NCBI GenBank assembly: GCA_014383215.1
Contig: JACNIG010000122.1
Location: 1-45,040, forward strand
Length of the DNA stretch: 45,040 nucleotides
Direction of reading: 5' to 3'
Origin: Candidatus Desulfatibia vada
GTDB taxonomy: Bacteria > Desulfobacterota > Desulfobacteria > Desulfobacterales > UBA11574
The notes under the pieces are model-generated. The model searched no databases, was not told the origin of the DNA, and saw only the letters and a list, made by a program, of their open reading frames with translations. The position numbers and the translations under genes are program-made. Shown here piece by piece: positions 16,918 through 23,925 of this stretch (the stretch's first letter is position 1; the number at the start of each line of letters is the position of its first letter).

Positions 16918-17646
16918 TTATGGCTTATTGGGTCGCCGGTACCAAACCGAACAAACGTTCCGATACCGTAATGAAAAAGGGAAGACCGTTGTCATCAAAG
17001 CCGTAAGCCCCAATTGCACCGGGGAATACCACTCTAGTTTGCGACTGGAAGTTACAACCCGTGGGGATGTAATCATGTGAAAGGCCTTTTGTTTCCGGTA
17101 GCCCCATGATTGCAGCCGGTTAGAGAACCAAATTTCCTCACTGGCGTAAACCTTCTGACTGAATCCGCCGACAGCTTCGAATCCTTCCCGCAGGCAATAG
17201 ATGAAACATCCGGCCGCAAAACCGAATTGCACAGAAACCCAATTCCACAGATCCAAAGCCTTGCGGGCAAGAGGCTGAAGCGGTTTGTCAAAATCCACCA
17301 AACTCCCTCCGCCGCAGCACCGGCCGCCGGAGAGATTGTCCAGCGCGGTCTGCAGCAAAGCAGACGAAACCATGGTATCAGCATCTATAAAGATAAGATA
17401 GCGGCCTTGCGCAACCCTTGCTCCTGTATTCCGTGCCCTGGAGATCTGGTTGACCGGTTCGAACACGACCTGCGCGTTGTCTTCCCGGGCAATCTGAGGA
17501 GTTCGGTCCGTAGAATTATTATCGACGACAATGACCTCTCCTTGCAGAGACAGAGAGCCCATAGCCTCCCGGAGCGCCGTAAGGGTATTAGGCAACCATT
17601 GTTCTTCGTTATATGCCGGAATAATTACTGAGTAGTGAATCGTCAT
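16918..17646 (-). CDS. Family 2 glycosyltransferase
   Basis: The protein of about 242 residues begins with the GT-A signature YSVIIPAYNEEQWL, then VIVVDNNSTDRT, the DXD-type metal site FIDADT, and a later ASEEIWFSNRL acceptor-side motif. It transfers a sugar from a nucleotide-sugar; the acceptor is unknown. There are no clear membrane helices apart from a hydrophobic stretch near the middle, VQFGFAAGCFIYCL. The ATG at 17646 fits the family N-terminus; a TTG 15 bases upstream is less likely. It stands alone, not in a polysaccharide cluster. Confidence 0.9.
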   Translation of the reverse strand: MTIHYSVIIPAYNEEQWLPNTLTALREAMGSLSLQGEVIVVDNNSTDRTPQIAREDNAQVVFEPVNQISRARNTGARVAQGRYLIFIDADTMVSSALLQTALDNLSGGRCCGGGSLVDFDKPLQPLARKALDLWNWVSVQFGFAAGCFIYCLREGFEAVGGFSQKVYASEEIWFSNRLQSWGYRKQKAFHMITSPRVVTSSRKLEWYSPVQLGLTALMTTVFPFSLRYRNVCSVWYRRPNKP

Positions 17647-17664
17647 ATTATTTTTGATCAATTT

Positions 17665-17752
17665 GTAAAAAGTGAAACGTGAAATGTAAAACGACTACAT
17701 TTAGTACATTAAGAGGCAATATTAAACAACATATAAACTTTTCACTTTTTAC
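17665..17752. repeat. Inverted-repeat element with GTAAAAAGTGAAA arms
   Basis: The left arm GTAAAAAGTGAAACGTGAAA (17665-17684) repeats GTGAAA/GTAAAA words. The right arm (17738-17752) is CTTTTCACTTTTTAC, its inverse over 13-15 bases. It fills the gap between the glycosyltransferase gene and the GlnQ remnant. Confidence 0.65.
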
Positions 17753-17772
17753 GGAACTATCATTTTTAGGTT

Positions 17773-18040
17773 CTAAAGAATCTGGCTTAAAAACAGCTTG
17801 GTTCTGTCATGGGTGGGGTTGGTAAAGAAATGTTCCGGTGTTCCGACTTCCACAATGGCGCCTTCATCCATGAAAATAACGCGATCGGCTACTTCCCGGG
17901 CAAAACCCATTTCATGGCTAACAATCGCCATTGTCATTCCCTCTTTTGCCAGGTTTTTCATTAGAAAGTCAACGATAATGATAGGGTCTTGCTTATTAGG
18001 AGTTAATTGTGTATTAACTCTTTGACCTGCCGAGGGGGCT
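17773..18040 (-). pseudogene. Remnant of a GlnQ-type amino-acid ABC transporter ATPase
   Basis: The last 62 residues read MKNLAKEGMTMAIVSHEMG, followed by FAREVADRVIFMDEG and LFLSQIL, a clear match to the C-terminus of polar amino-acid ABC ATPases, including the switch His. Upstream in frame is a DP like that of the D-loop, then a short unrelated stretch, then GQRV, which could be a trace of the signature LSGGQQQRV. The Walker A and Walker B regions are gone and no permease or binding-protein gene is near. A full ATPase has about 240 residues, so this is a decayed fragment. A palindrome at 18001-18019 (AGTTAAT-tgtgt-ATTAACT) lies inside the deleted region. Confidence 0.8.
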
Positions 18041-18139
18041 ATTGCTACGCAGATTGATGTGAAATAGACTCTATAACTTTCAACTTACGACCCCTGGGTC
18101 GTTTATCGATCACTGCTGTCGAGAGGGAAACAGCCCGAT

Positions 18140-18847
18140 ATGGTATCCAAGCAACACGAAAAACGAAACCTTACGCGGCGGAAGCTCATTGACAAGTACA
18201 TGCCTACCGTTCGCCGAATAGTGTTGCAATACAACCGTAAACTCCCTCCGAAAATCGACATCGACGATTTGGTCAGCGCCGGGGTTTTGGGACTGCTACG
18301 GGCCATGGAAAAGTTCGATCCGGAGAAAGGGGTAAACTTTGCATCTTTCGCCAATTATCATATCAAGGGGTCCATCCTCGATGAACTCCGCCAGTGGGAT
18401 CATTTGACCCGCGGGGAACGGAAAATAGCCAAAAGGATGGAGATGACCTACCTGGAACTGGAACAGAAGCTGAAATACCAACCCACCGACGAGGAAGTTG
18501 CGCAGGCGATGCAACTGCCGCTGGATAAGTTCTACAAGCACAAAGCTCTTGCCAGGTTGGGCTTCCTCAGTTACGAGGATCATTGGGACGGTGAAGGGGC
18601 AGAAGACCTGCTGGAGTTGATTTTTCACAAAGAGTTGAAGCTGAAGCTGACCCGGGCCATATCCCGTCTGCCGAAGAATGAACGGGTGGTGATCGACTTT
18701 TGTTATTTTAAGGGAAAACCCATGAAGGAGGCTGCCAAGTTCCTGGAAGTGTCCGAAGGCCGGGCTTCACAACTTCACAAACAGGCGATGGAACGTCTGG
18801 CAAAAGCTCGACGAAAACTCGAGCACGTTGACCAGCCGGACAGCTAG
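18140..18847 (+). CDS. Sigma-28-type RNA polymerase sigma factor (FliA/WhiG-like)
   Basis: The 235-residue protein is a sigma-70-family factor with regions 2 to 4. Region 2 contains DIDDLVSAGVLGLLRAMEKF and a FASFANYHIKGSILDELR block typical of FliA. Region 3 contains YQPTDEEVAQAMQL. Region 4 contains SRLPKNERVVIDFCYF with a C-terminal helix-turn-helix. FliA controls late flagellar and chemotaxis genes, but no flagellar gene lies in the window, so a regulon elsewhere or another role is possible. The ATG lies behind AGAGGG at moderate distance. A small CGACCC-ctg-GGTCG hairpin at 18086-18099 lies in the leader. Confidence 0.9.
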   Translation: MVSKQHEKRNLTRRKLIDKYMPTVRRIVLQYNRKLPPKIDIDDLVSAGVLGLLRAMEKFDPEKGVNFASFANYHIKGSILDELRQWDHLTRGERKIAKRMEMTYLELEQKLKYQPTDEEVAQAMQLPLDKFYKHKALARLGFLSYEDHWDGEGAEDLLELIFHKELKLKLTRAISRLPKNERVVIDFCYFKGKPMKEAAKFLEVSEGRASQLHKQAMERLAKARRKLEHVDQPDS

Positions 18848-18957
18848 CCCGAACATTTCATATCCATTGCCCTTTTTAGACTATTCTCCTCTCCCTTGTT
18901 TATTAACCTTCCTCGCCATATTTTGCCAGCGTGTAGCCGTTCGATCCTGGTCGAACT

Positions 18958-19344
18958 TCAGTTTTTTTGGTCAGAACGTTGATCAAACGTTTGTTCCTGA
19001 TCCTTTTTTTCATCCTTAAAACCCTCAACGACCCATGTAAAAACACGCCATATAAAAACACGATTTAATCCACGAAGACCGAATAGCGCAACGAAAAAAG
19101 TGGCACCCGAGCCTGTAAGGCCGGCTATGGTGCATTTCCATTTTGGCGGATGTCGAAGGTCTTCGAGGATAGCCATTCTGTATGGTCTAAAAATTTCATC
19201 TTTTTGAGCCCACTCTAACTCTTTCGTCGTAATCTCTTCCTTGGCAAAGTGATCATATACTTTCCACCCCCAAAAGAATCCAGGCAAAATGGATATTACC
19301 GCTATGACCAAAGCTATTCTATCCAAACCCTTAACGATGTTCAC
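18958..19344 (-). CDS. Small membrane protein, unrecognised
   Basis: The 128-residue product has one membrane segment near residues 9-27 (LVIAVISILPGFFWGW) and a second near 71-90 (IAGLTGSGATFFVALFGL), separated by a charged loop with KELEWAQKDEIF. The tail is strongly charged and rich in Gln, Asp and Lys. I do not recognise the family with confidence. It starts with GTG behind AAAGGA. A minus-strand terminator lies about 210 bases upstream. Confidence 0.7.
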   Translation of the reverse strand: MNIVKGLDRIALVIAVISILPGFFWGWKVYDHFAKEEITTKELEWAQKDEIFRPYRMAILEDLRHPPKWKCTIAGLTGSGATFFVALFGLRGLNRVFIWRVFTWVVEGFKDEKKDQEQTFDQRSDQKN

Positions 19345-19551
19345 GGTTGTTATTCCTTTATGTGTTCATCAACCAGACATTTAATAAATAGAAACCGTCC
19401 AAGTATAAAACCCCAATCCTACGTTGAGAAATGTGGTCTTGATATTAATTCCATCGGGGAGAGAAAATTTAGCCTTTCGTCAAGTTGACAACCACCGGTT
19501 TATTAGCTATCGCATCTAACCCGCGTATTTTCAAGATAATTGTCTTTAACT

Positions 19552-19588
19552 AAAGAAAAAGCCCCTGGAGCTACATGTGTCCAGGGGC
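19552..19588 (-). terminator. Intrinsic terminator, minus strand
   Basis: GCCCCTGGA and TCCAGGGGC form a nine-pair stem around a ten-base loop. On the minus strand it is followed by TTTTTCTTT. No clear gene lies just upstream on that strand: a GAAGGAAAGGAG ribosome-like site near 19810 leads only into a 20-codon frame from ATG. It may end a small RNA or leader upstream of the gene at 18958-19344. The rest of 19345-19863 shows nothing else. Confidence 0.7.
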
Positions 19589-19863
19589 TAAGGGGAGGTA
19601 AAATAGGCAGCACCAAAGATTGTACTTGCCTATCACAATGGAATAATAATGCCACATTGTAATATGTCAAATGCTGATAATTCCCCCCCGTATTTTTGAT
19701 ATTTTCCCATATCATAATCACCCAAAACGCCAAGATGATTAAACAAAACAGTATATTGAGCTTAATAATCTCTTGACAAACGCTGTTTTGTTTGTGAACA
19801 TACAACTCCTTTCCTTCAATAATAATTTGCCACTATAACTATTAAGTTAAGAAAGGATTTACT

Positions 19864-20037
19864 ATGACAGAAAAACTAAACCCAAACAAAATAGATGATT
19901 CTGAGCAGCTATTGATTTCGAATACTATACAGCTGGATTCTGTTGTTCAGTTACTTATAGAGAAAGGCATTTTTTCAAAGCAAGAGTATTCTGAAATGGT
20001 GGATAAAGTCCTGAAGGAATATCAGAAGGGTGAATGA
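19864..20037 (+). CDS. Small hypothetical protein (57 residues), coupled to the next gene
   Basis: The frame starts with ATG behind GAAAGG at seven bases and encodes 57 residues. The C-terminal half (QLLIEKGIFSKQEYSEMVDK) looks like a short helical SHOCT-like module. It has no membrane segment. The following gene's GTG start overlaps the end of this frame by eight bases in another reading frame, which supports translational coupling and the reality of both genes. Confidence 0.65.
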   Translation: MTEKLNPNKIDDSEQLLISNTIQLDSVVQLLIEKGIFSKQEYSEMVDKVLKEYQKGE

Positions 20038-20335
20038 TATATCTGAAAAACTTCCCGGAAATATTGACCAGGCCGTTGATAGACTAATTTCTGAATTGTC
20101 ATTATACGACAAATCGATGATAGTAAATATGTCAGAGGAGGAATTGATCGACCTCCAATTTTCCGTGGGGGAATATATAAGAAAAGAATTTCGGTTAGAG
20201 GAAAATCATGACTTAATGGAATCTTGTCGCTCTGTATCCGAAGTTGACGAAATTCATATTGGTCATGCATCGTACACCATAATAATGCAGTTGTGGAAAA
20301 GCTTGCACAAAGTTTTTATATTTAAAGGTGTTTAG
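20030..20335 (+). CDS. Stand-alone DUF6794-like helical protein
   Basis: The 101-residue protein is all-helical by appearance: NIDQAVDRLISELSLYDKS, MSEEELIDLQFSVGEYIRKEF, LMESCRSVSE, IIMQLWKSLHKVF. It is clearly related to the C-terminal 90 residues of the protein at 5818-6642, sharing the LSL.(D/E)K pattern, the EEY/GEYIR.EF block and the SCRS motif. I associate this with DUF6794; no function is known. The start is GTG, overlapping the previous small gene, with AAGGA about 11 bases upstream. Confidence 0.78.
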   Translation: MNDISEKLPGNIDQAVDRLISELSLYDKSMIVNMSEEELIDLQFSVGEYIRKEFRLEENHDLMESCRSVSEVDEIHIGHASYTIIMQLWKSLHKVFIFKGV

Positions 20336-20423
20336 AAAAAGCTTTGAGAAGCATAAATAGGAAGGAATGAAGCTACACCATCACAGATTCAGATACGCTG
20401 CAAGGATCTTAACACAAAAAAAA

Positions 20424-20500
20424 TGGGGTGAGTGACGGGATTTGAACCCGCGGCCACCAGGGCCACAACCTGGTGCTCTACCTCCTGAGCTACACCCACC
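20424..20500 (-). tRNA. tRNA-His (GTG anticodon)
   Basis: On the minus strand the sequence folds as a full cloverleaf: acceptor stem GTGGGTG pairing with CACTCAC, GTAGCTCAGGAGGTAGAGC D-arm, anticodon loop TTGTGGC (anticodon GTG) closed by CCAGG/CCTGG, a GGTTCAAATCC T-arm and encoded CCA. The extra 5-prime G opposite C73, the hallmark of tRNA-His, is present. Confidence 0.97.
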
Positions 20501-20545
20501 ATACGAACGTTAATTAGGTATCAGATTAACTTAACCTTTTCAAGC

Positions 20546-20570
20546 TATAAAATCGCTCTGCGATTTTATA
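20546..20570. repeat. TATAAAATCG hairpin upstream of tRNA-His
   Basis: TATAAAATCGC and GCGATTTTATA form an 11-base inverted repeat around three bases. Near-identical hairpins occur at 1576-1596 and 33438-33461. The remainder of the 20501-20697 gap has no gene. Confidence 0.55.
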
Positions 20571-20697
20571 TAATGTCCGGTTTTGGCGAGCTCTACAATG
20601 GATTAACGATGGTTAATCAGATTTTTATTTTTCCTTACCCATATCGTGGGGAGCAGTGATATAGGTTGAGTTGTCATATCATCAATTTGTCAACTTC

Positions 20698-21093
20698 CTA
20701 CCCTATATCAATAAGCTGCCCATCTAGAATATTGCTGCTGGATGCAAACTTGCTTTCCAGTTCCCTTATTCTATATTGCACTTCACGATACTCTCCCACC
20801 GTAAGAGGACCCCATCGTATCCTTTTTAAATAATCAAGGTTTGTTGATGTTAACGCATACCGAATATCAGGTCCTACCTGAAGATCGGTTGTTTCTTCAA
20901 GCCCTTTTTTGTCTTTGAATTCACCCATCGCCCGTGCATCCTGCACCACGCCCGCGGCAACTTCTTTTAAATCGAGCTTACTGTAAAGATGCTCGGTAGA
21001 CACCTTTGTCTCGGCTACAACCGGCTTGCCTTTCTGCTTGCCTAATGCAAATATGTCATGATTGACTGCAGGTAAGTTGTTGTCGATTACCAT
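20698..21093 (-). CDS. Hypothetical cytoplasmic protein, unrecognised
   Basis: The 131-residue product begins MVIDNNLPAVNHDIFALGKQ, is hydrophilic and mostly helical in appearance (KLDLKEVAAGVVQDARAMGE, EYREVQYRIRELESKF), and lacks a signal peptide. I chose the ATG at 21093 because AAGGAGGA lies six bases upstream; the longer frame to 21120 overlaps this site. No family is recognised. It is separate from the helicase gene upstream by an AT-rich 323-base gap. Confidence 0.68.
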   Translation of the reverse strand: MVIDNNLPAVNHDIFALGKQKGKPVVAETKVSTEHLYSKLDLKEVAAGVVQDARAMGEFKDKKGLEETTDLQVGPDIRYALTSTNLDYLKRIRWGPLTVGEYREVQYRIRELESKFASSSNILDGQLIDIG

Positions 21094-21416
21094 GCCGCTC
21101 CTCCTTGAGCTTGTACACATCTAATGAGTTGAAACCTAAGATTCAACATCCAACTTTTGGGGAAAATCCACTTTTAAATAAAAAATAAATGTTAATATTA
21201 TATCGGTATTTTTCAAAAAAACTTGATTCTATCAACTCACTTTTTTTATTTTCTGAGCTCTCCAAAATTTGATATTTTCTGTATTTTAAGTGATATTAAG
21301 ATGATATGATGTTCATTAATTTAAATTAATCTGAGGCCAAAATTCAAACAATTTGGGCTTAAGCATGAATTCATAAATCTGGATGTCTGTAAAATTTTTA
21401 TATGGTATCTTTAAGC
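21094..21416. other. AT-rich intergenic stretch
   Basis: The stretch between the helicase stop and the hypothetical gene is AT-rich, with runs of T and A but no clear hairpin with a T tract, no gene and no repeat family member that I can see. It presumably holds the promoter of the gene at 20698-21093. Confidence 0.4.
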
Positions 21417-22649
21417 CTAAATGCGACTATTCAGGCGTGATGTCTTTCTGTTTCGACTCTTATTCACCCCAAAACATTTGCGGTGCGGCTTCCGTTGCCG
21501 CTGCGGACTGTCGCCACAAATGGATGCTGGGACGTTGTAGTTAAAAGTTGACAAGGTCCGTCGCTCGATCTTAGAATTAATAATTCGACTGATGGCACGA
21601 ACCATATCCCTATCGTCTTCGGTAACAAGGGTGAAAGCTTCGCCACTGCGAGTGGCCCGACCGGTCCGACCGATGCGGTGAATGTATGCTTCAGGAGTTG
21701 AAGGGATATCGTAGTTGATGACATGCGAAACCCGGGTGACGTCGATTCCGCGCGCGGCGATATCGGTGGCCACCAGGATCTGAAAAGTGCCGTTCCGAAA
21801 GCCATCCAATGCAGCTTGACGTTTTCCCTGGGAAAGGTTTCCCTGCAGCGAAGCCGACCTGTAGCCGGCGACAGCCAACTTTTTCCCCAAGCTCTTGGCT
21901 CGGTGTTTGGTTCGAGTAAACACCAGAACCGACCTGGTATGGGTGTTTCCCAACAGGTTTAACAAAAGCGCCGTTTTCAAATGCTGGGTCACCGGGTAGA
22001 GCGCATGACTAACAGTGTCTGCAGGTGCGGTGGTTCCTATCTGTACGGTAGCTGGATTTCGCAGGATATCCCCGGCCAGACGTCGTATTGCGGTTGGCAT
22101 GGTAGCCGAGAAAAGCAGCGTCTGGCGCTTTTGCGGAAGATGTGTCAAAATTCTTCTAATATCAGGGAGAAAACCCATGTCGAACATCTGGTCAGCCTCG
22201 TCTATTACCAGCACTTCCAGTTGGGAGAGATCGACGGTATGACGGCCGATATGGTCCAAAAGTCTGCCGGGGCAGGCAACAACAATATCGGCATGCTTCA
22301 GTTTCTGAATCTGTGGGTTAATACCCACGCCACCGTAAATTGAAACGCTTTTAAGGCGGGTTTTGCGCCCCAGGATTTCGATAGCCTGGTGAATCTGTTC
22401 GGCCAACTCTCGAGTGGGGGCCATGATCAGAGCACGAATGATACCGTATTTATCCCCCATCAATCGATTCAGGATCGGTAGTACAAAGGCAGCCGTTTTG
22501 CCGGTGCCCGTTTGGGCCAGCCCCATCACATCGCAGCCCTTCAGGATCGGCGGGATTGCCTGAGCCTGAATCGGGGTCGGGATTACATAACCCGCTTCTA
22601 AAACGCCGGCCGCAACATTGGGCTGAAAATTAAATGCTTCAAAGTTCAA
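21417..22649 (-). CDS. DEAD-box ATP-dependent RNA helicase (RhlE-like)
   Basis: The 410-residue protein has every DEAD-box motif: the Q motif region (FEAFNF...PTPIQAQAIP), AQTGTGKTAAF, APTRELAEQ, VIDEADQMFDMGF, FSATMP, ATDIAARGIDV and YIHRIGRTGRATR. The short basic C-terminal tail is like RhlE. It unwinds RNA in ribosome assembly or decay, often induced by cold. The start is TTG at 22649 with AGAAGG about seven bases upstream and no ATG available near the family N-terminus. A terminator hairpin lies in the leader only 26 bases before the start codon, suggesting attenuation. Confidence 0.94.
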   Translation of the reverse strand: MNFEAFNFQPNVAAGVLEAGYVIPTPIQAQAIPPILKGCDVMGLAQTGTGKTAAFVLPILNRLMGDKYGIIRALIMAPTRELAEQIHQAIEILGRKTRLKSVSIYGGVGINPQIQKLKHADIVVACPGRLLDHIGRHTVDLSQLEVLVIDEADQMFDMGFLPDIRRILTHLPQKRQTLLFSATMPTAIRRLAGDILRNPATVQIGTTAPADTVSHALYPVTQHLKTALLLNLLGNTHTRSVLVFTRTKHRAKSLGKKLAVAGYRSASLQGNLSQGKRQAALDGFRNGTFQILVATDIAARGIDVTRVSHVINYDIPSTPEAYIHRIGRTGRATRSGEAFTLVTEDDRDMVRAISRIINSKIERRTLSTFNYNVPASICGDSPQRQRKPHRKCFGVNKSRNRKTSRLNSRI

Positions 22650-22674
22650 TATATACCTTCTTTCTGTGTTCCAA

Positions 22675-22705
22675 TAAAAAAAGCCCCGGAGTTATTCCGG
22701 GGCTT
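22675..22705 (-). terminator. Terminator in the helicase leader
   Basis: AAGCCCCGGA and TCCGGGGCTT form a ten-pair stem with a five-base loop, followed on the minus strand by a run of T. It lies 26 bases upstream of the helicase TTG. No gene is seen upstream on this strand before tRNA-Phe, which has its own terminator, so this hairpin probably attenuates the helicase transcript. Confidence 0.75.
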
Positions 22706-22997
22706 ACGTATGTTATTTGATTGACAACCAGGAACACTAATGTTGGGTGGACAGTATAGTTTGCAGAAGTCTTTGTCAAGCTGTAAAATTGGCAAATCCA
22801 CATTCTCGATTTTTGAGGGTTCTCAGAATGCGACATTGCTTGCCTGAAGTTACACAGGGGACTCAATCGAGTCAATTGAAGATATGGAATCCTAATCAGC
22901 ACATTTGGGGGGGGTCAAACCCTTATAACAATGAGGCAGTGTGCAGGCTTAAAAAATAGGTTTTTGAAACAAGTGGTAGCAAAATGGTAGCAGAAAC

Positions 22998-23030
22998 GAA
23001 AAAAGAGGTTATGGCGTGAGCCGTAACCCC
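22998..23030 (-). terminator. Terminator of tRNA-Phe
   Basis: GGTTATGGC and GCCGTAACC form a nine-pair stem around GTGA. On the minus strand it is followed by a CTCTTTTTTC tract and lies just downstream of the tRNA-Phe 3-prime end. Confidence 0.75.
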
Positions 23031-23040
23031 TTGATTCTAT

Positions 23041-23116
23041 TGGTGCCGAGGGACAGAATTGAACTGCCGACACGGGGATTTTCAGTCCCCTGCTCTACCG
23101 ACTGAGCTACCTCGGC
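23041..23116 (-). tRNA. tRNA-Phe (GAA anticodon)
   Basis: On the minus strand: acceptor stem GCCGAGG/CCTCGGC, D-arm with GCTCAGTCGGTAGAGC, anticodon stem-loop GGGGA-CTGAAAA-TCCCC (anticodon GAA), T-arm GTTCAATTC and encoded CCA. All arms pair normally. Confidence 0.97.
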
Positions 23117-23307
23117 TCATAAAGAAAAAATAGTTATTAGAAGCTCGTGTTTTTGTCAAGATTTTTTTAGATGATCGGTGCACACGTTCATTTTATCGAA
23201 AATGATAGAAAAGTTCAGCAGCGGCACCTTCTCTAACTTGGCGGAACGCTCACCAGATTAGAAATACTTATTTTCCCGTTATCCATCAGATATCCCACAC
23301 CATATTC

Positions 23308-23345
23308 TTGACATATATTTAAATGTTGATATATAGTAGCTATAT
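23308..23345 (+). promoter_or_regulatory. Promoter and operator-like palindrome of the toxin-antitoxin pair
   Basis: TTGACA (23308-23313), a 16-base spacer and TATATA (23330-23335) form a strong promoter. An inverted repeat ATATAG-tag-CTATAT (23331-23345) overlaps the -10 and is the likely binding site for the ribbon-helix-helix antitoxin. The antitoxin ATG lies 26 bases downstream behind GGAGG. Confidence 0.65.
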
Positions 23346-23371
23346 TTATAAATGTTATTTGGAGGATTGCT

Positions 23372-23605
23372 ATGCGTACAATACAAATGACCTTGGATGA
23401 TGACCTCGTCGAAACGGTCGACAAAATAGCCAAGGATCTTAAAACCACCCGATCCGCTTTTACCCGTAACGCTCTGCGGGTAGCAGTCAATCGCATTAAC
23501 ATCCAGCGACTTGAAGAGAAGCACAAGCAAGGATACAAATCTCATCCGGCAAAAAAAGACGAGTTCGGTGTTTGGGAAAAGGAACAGGATTGGGGGGATG
23601 GATGA
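23372..23605 (+). CDS. Ribbon-helix-helix antitoxin (CopG/MazE-like)
   Basis: The 77-residue product has an N-terminal ribbon-helix-helix DNA-binding domain (MRTIQMTLDDDLVETVDKIA, then KTTRSAFTRNALRVAV) and a charged C-terminal tail with WEKEQDW, which would bind and block the toxin. It should also repress its own promoter. The ATG is preceded by GGAGG. Its last codons overlap the toxin start as ATGA, a usual toxin-antitoxin arrangement. Confidence 0.9.
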   Translation: MRTIQMTLDDDLVETVDKIAKDLKTTRSAFTRNALRVAVNRINIQRLEEKHKQGYKSHPAKKDEFGVWEKEQDWGDG

Positions 23606-23913
23606 AGAGAGGCGAAATTCGATGGTATAAATTTAAAGCGCCGGACAAGAAGCGTCCGGTACTGATTTTGACCCGTGATTTTATTTTGGAATACCTTGGC
23701 GAAGTCACAATAGCACCGATTACATCGACAGTCCGCGGTATCCCTAGCGAGGTATTTCTCTCTAAGCAAGATGGTATGCTGATAGATAGTGCCATCAATT
23801 TTGACCATATTCAGACCGTATCAAAAGGAAAAATCGGATCACTTATTACAACACTCTCGGCTGATAAATTAGAACAAGTGCGTGAGGCTATTAAATTTGC
23901 ACTGGATCTATGA
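23602..23913 (+). CDS. MazF/PemK-family mRNA interferase toxin
   Basis: The 103-residue product has the CcdB/MazF fold signature: MKRGEIRWYKF at the start, RPVLILTRD with the conserved Arg and Pro, TIAPITSTVRGIPSEV with the catalytic Thr/Ser, INFDHIQTVSKGKIG, and a C-terminal helix with LEQVREAIKFAL. MazF cleaves RNA at short sequences. I used the ATG at 23602, which overlaps the antitoxin stop as ATGA, and not the in-frame ATG at 23572, which lies in the antitoxin gene. Confidence 0.92.
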   Translation: MKRGEIRWYKFKAPDKKRPVLILTRDFILEYLGEVTIAPITSTVRGIPSEVFLSKQDGMLIDSAINFDHIQTVSKGKIGSLITTLSADKLEQVREAIKFALDL

Positions 23914-23925
23914 GAGATAATCTTA

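Noticed and set aside
19503-19805. 100-codon minus-strand frame with a hydrophobic segment
   Set aside because: It would need a TTG start placed directly against the ribosome site and it runs through a strong terminator hairpin. The ATG alternative gives only 20 codons.
22639-22902. Minus-strand frame of 87 codons upstream of the helicase
   Set aside because: It spans the leader terminator and overlaps the helicase start, with no ribosome site or family match.
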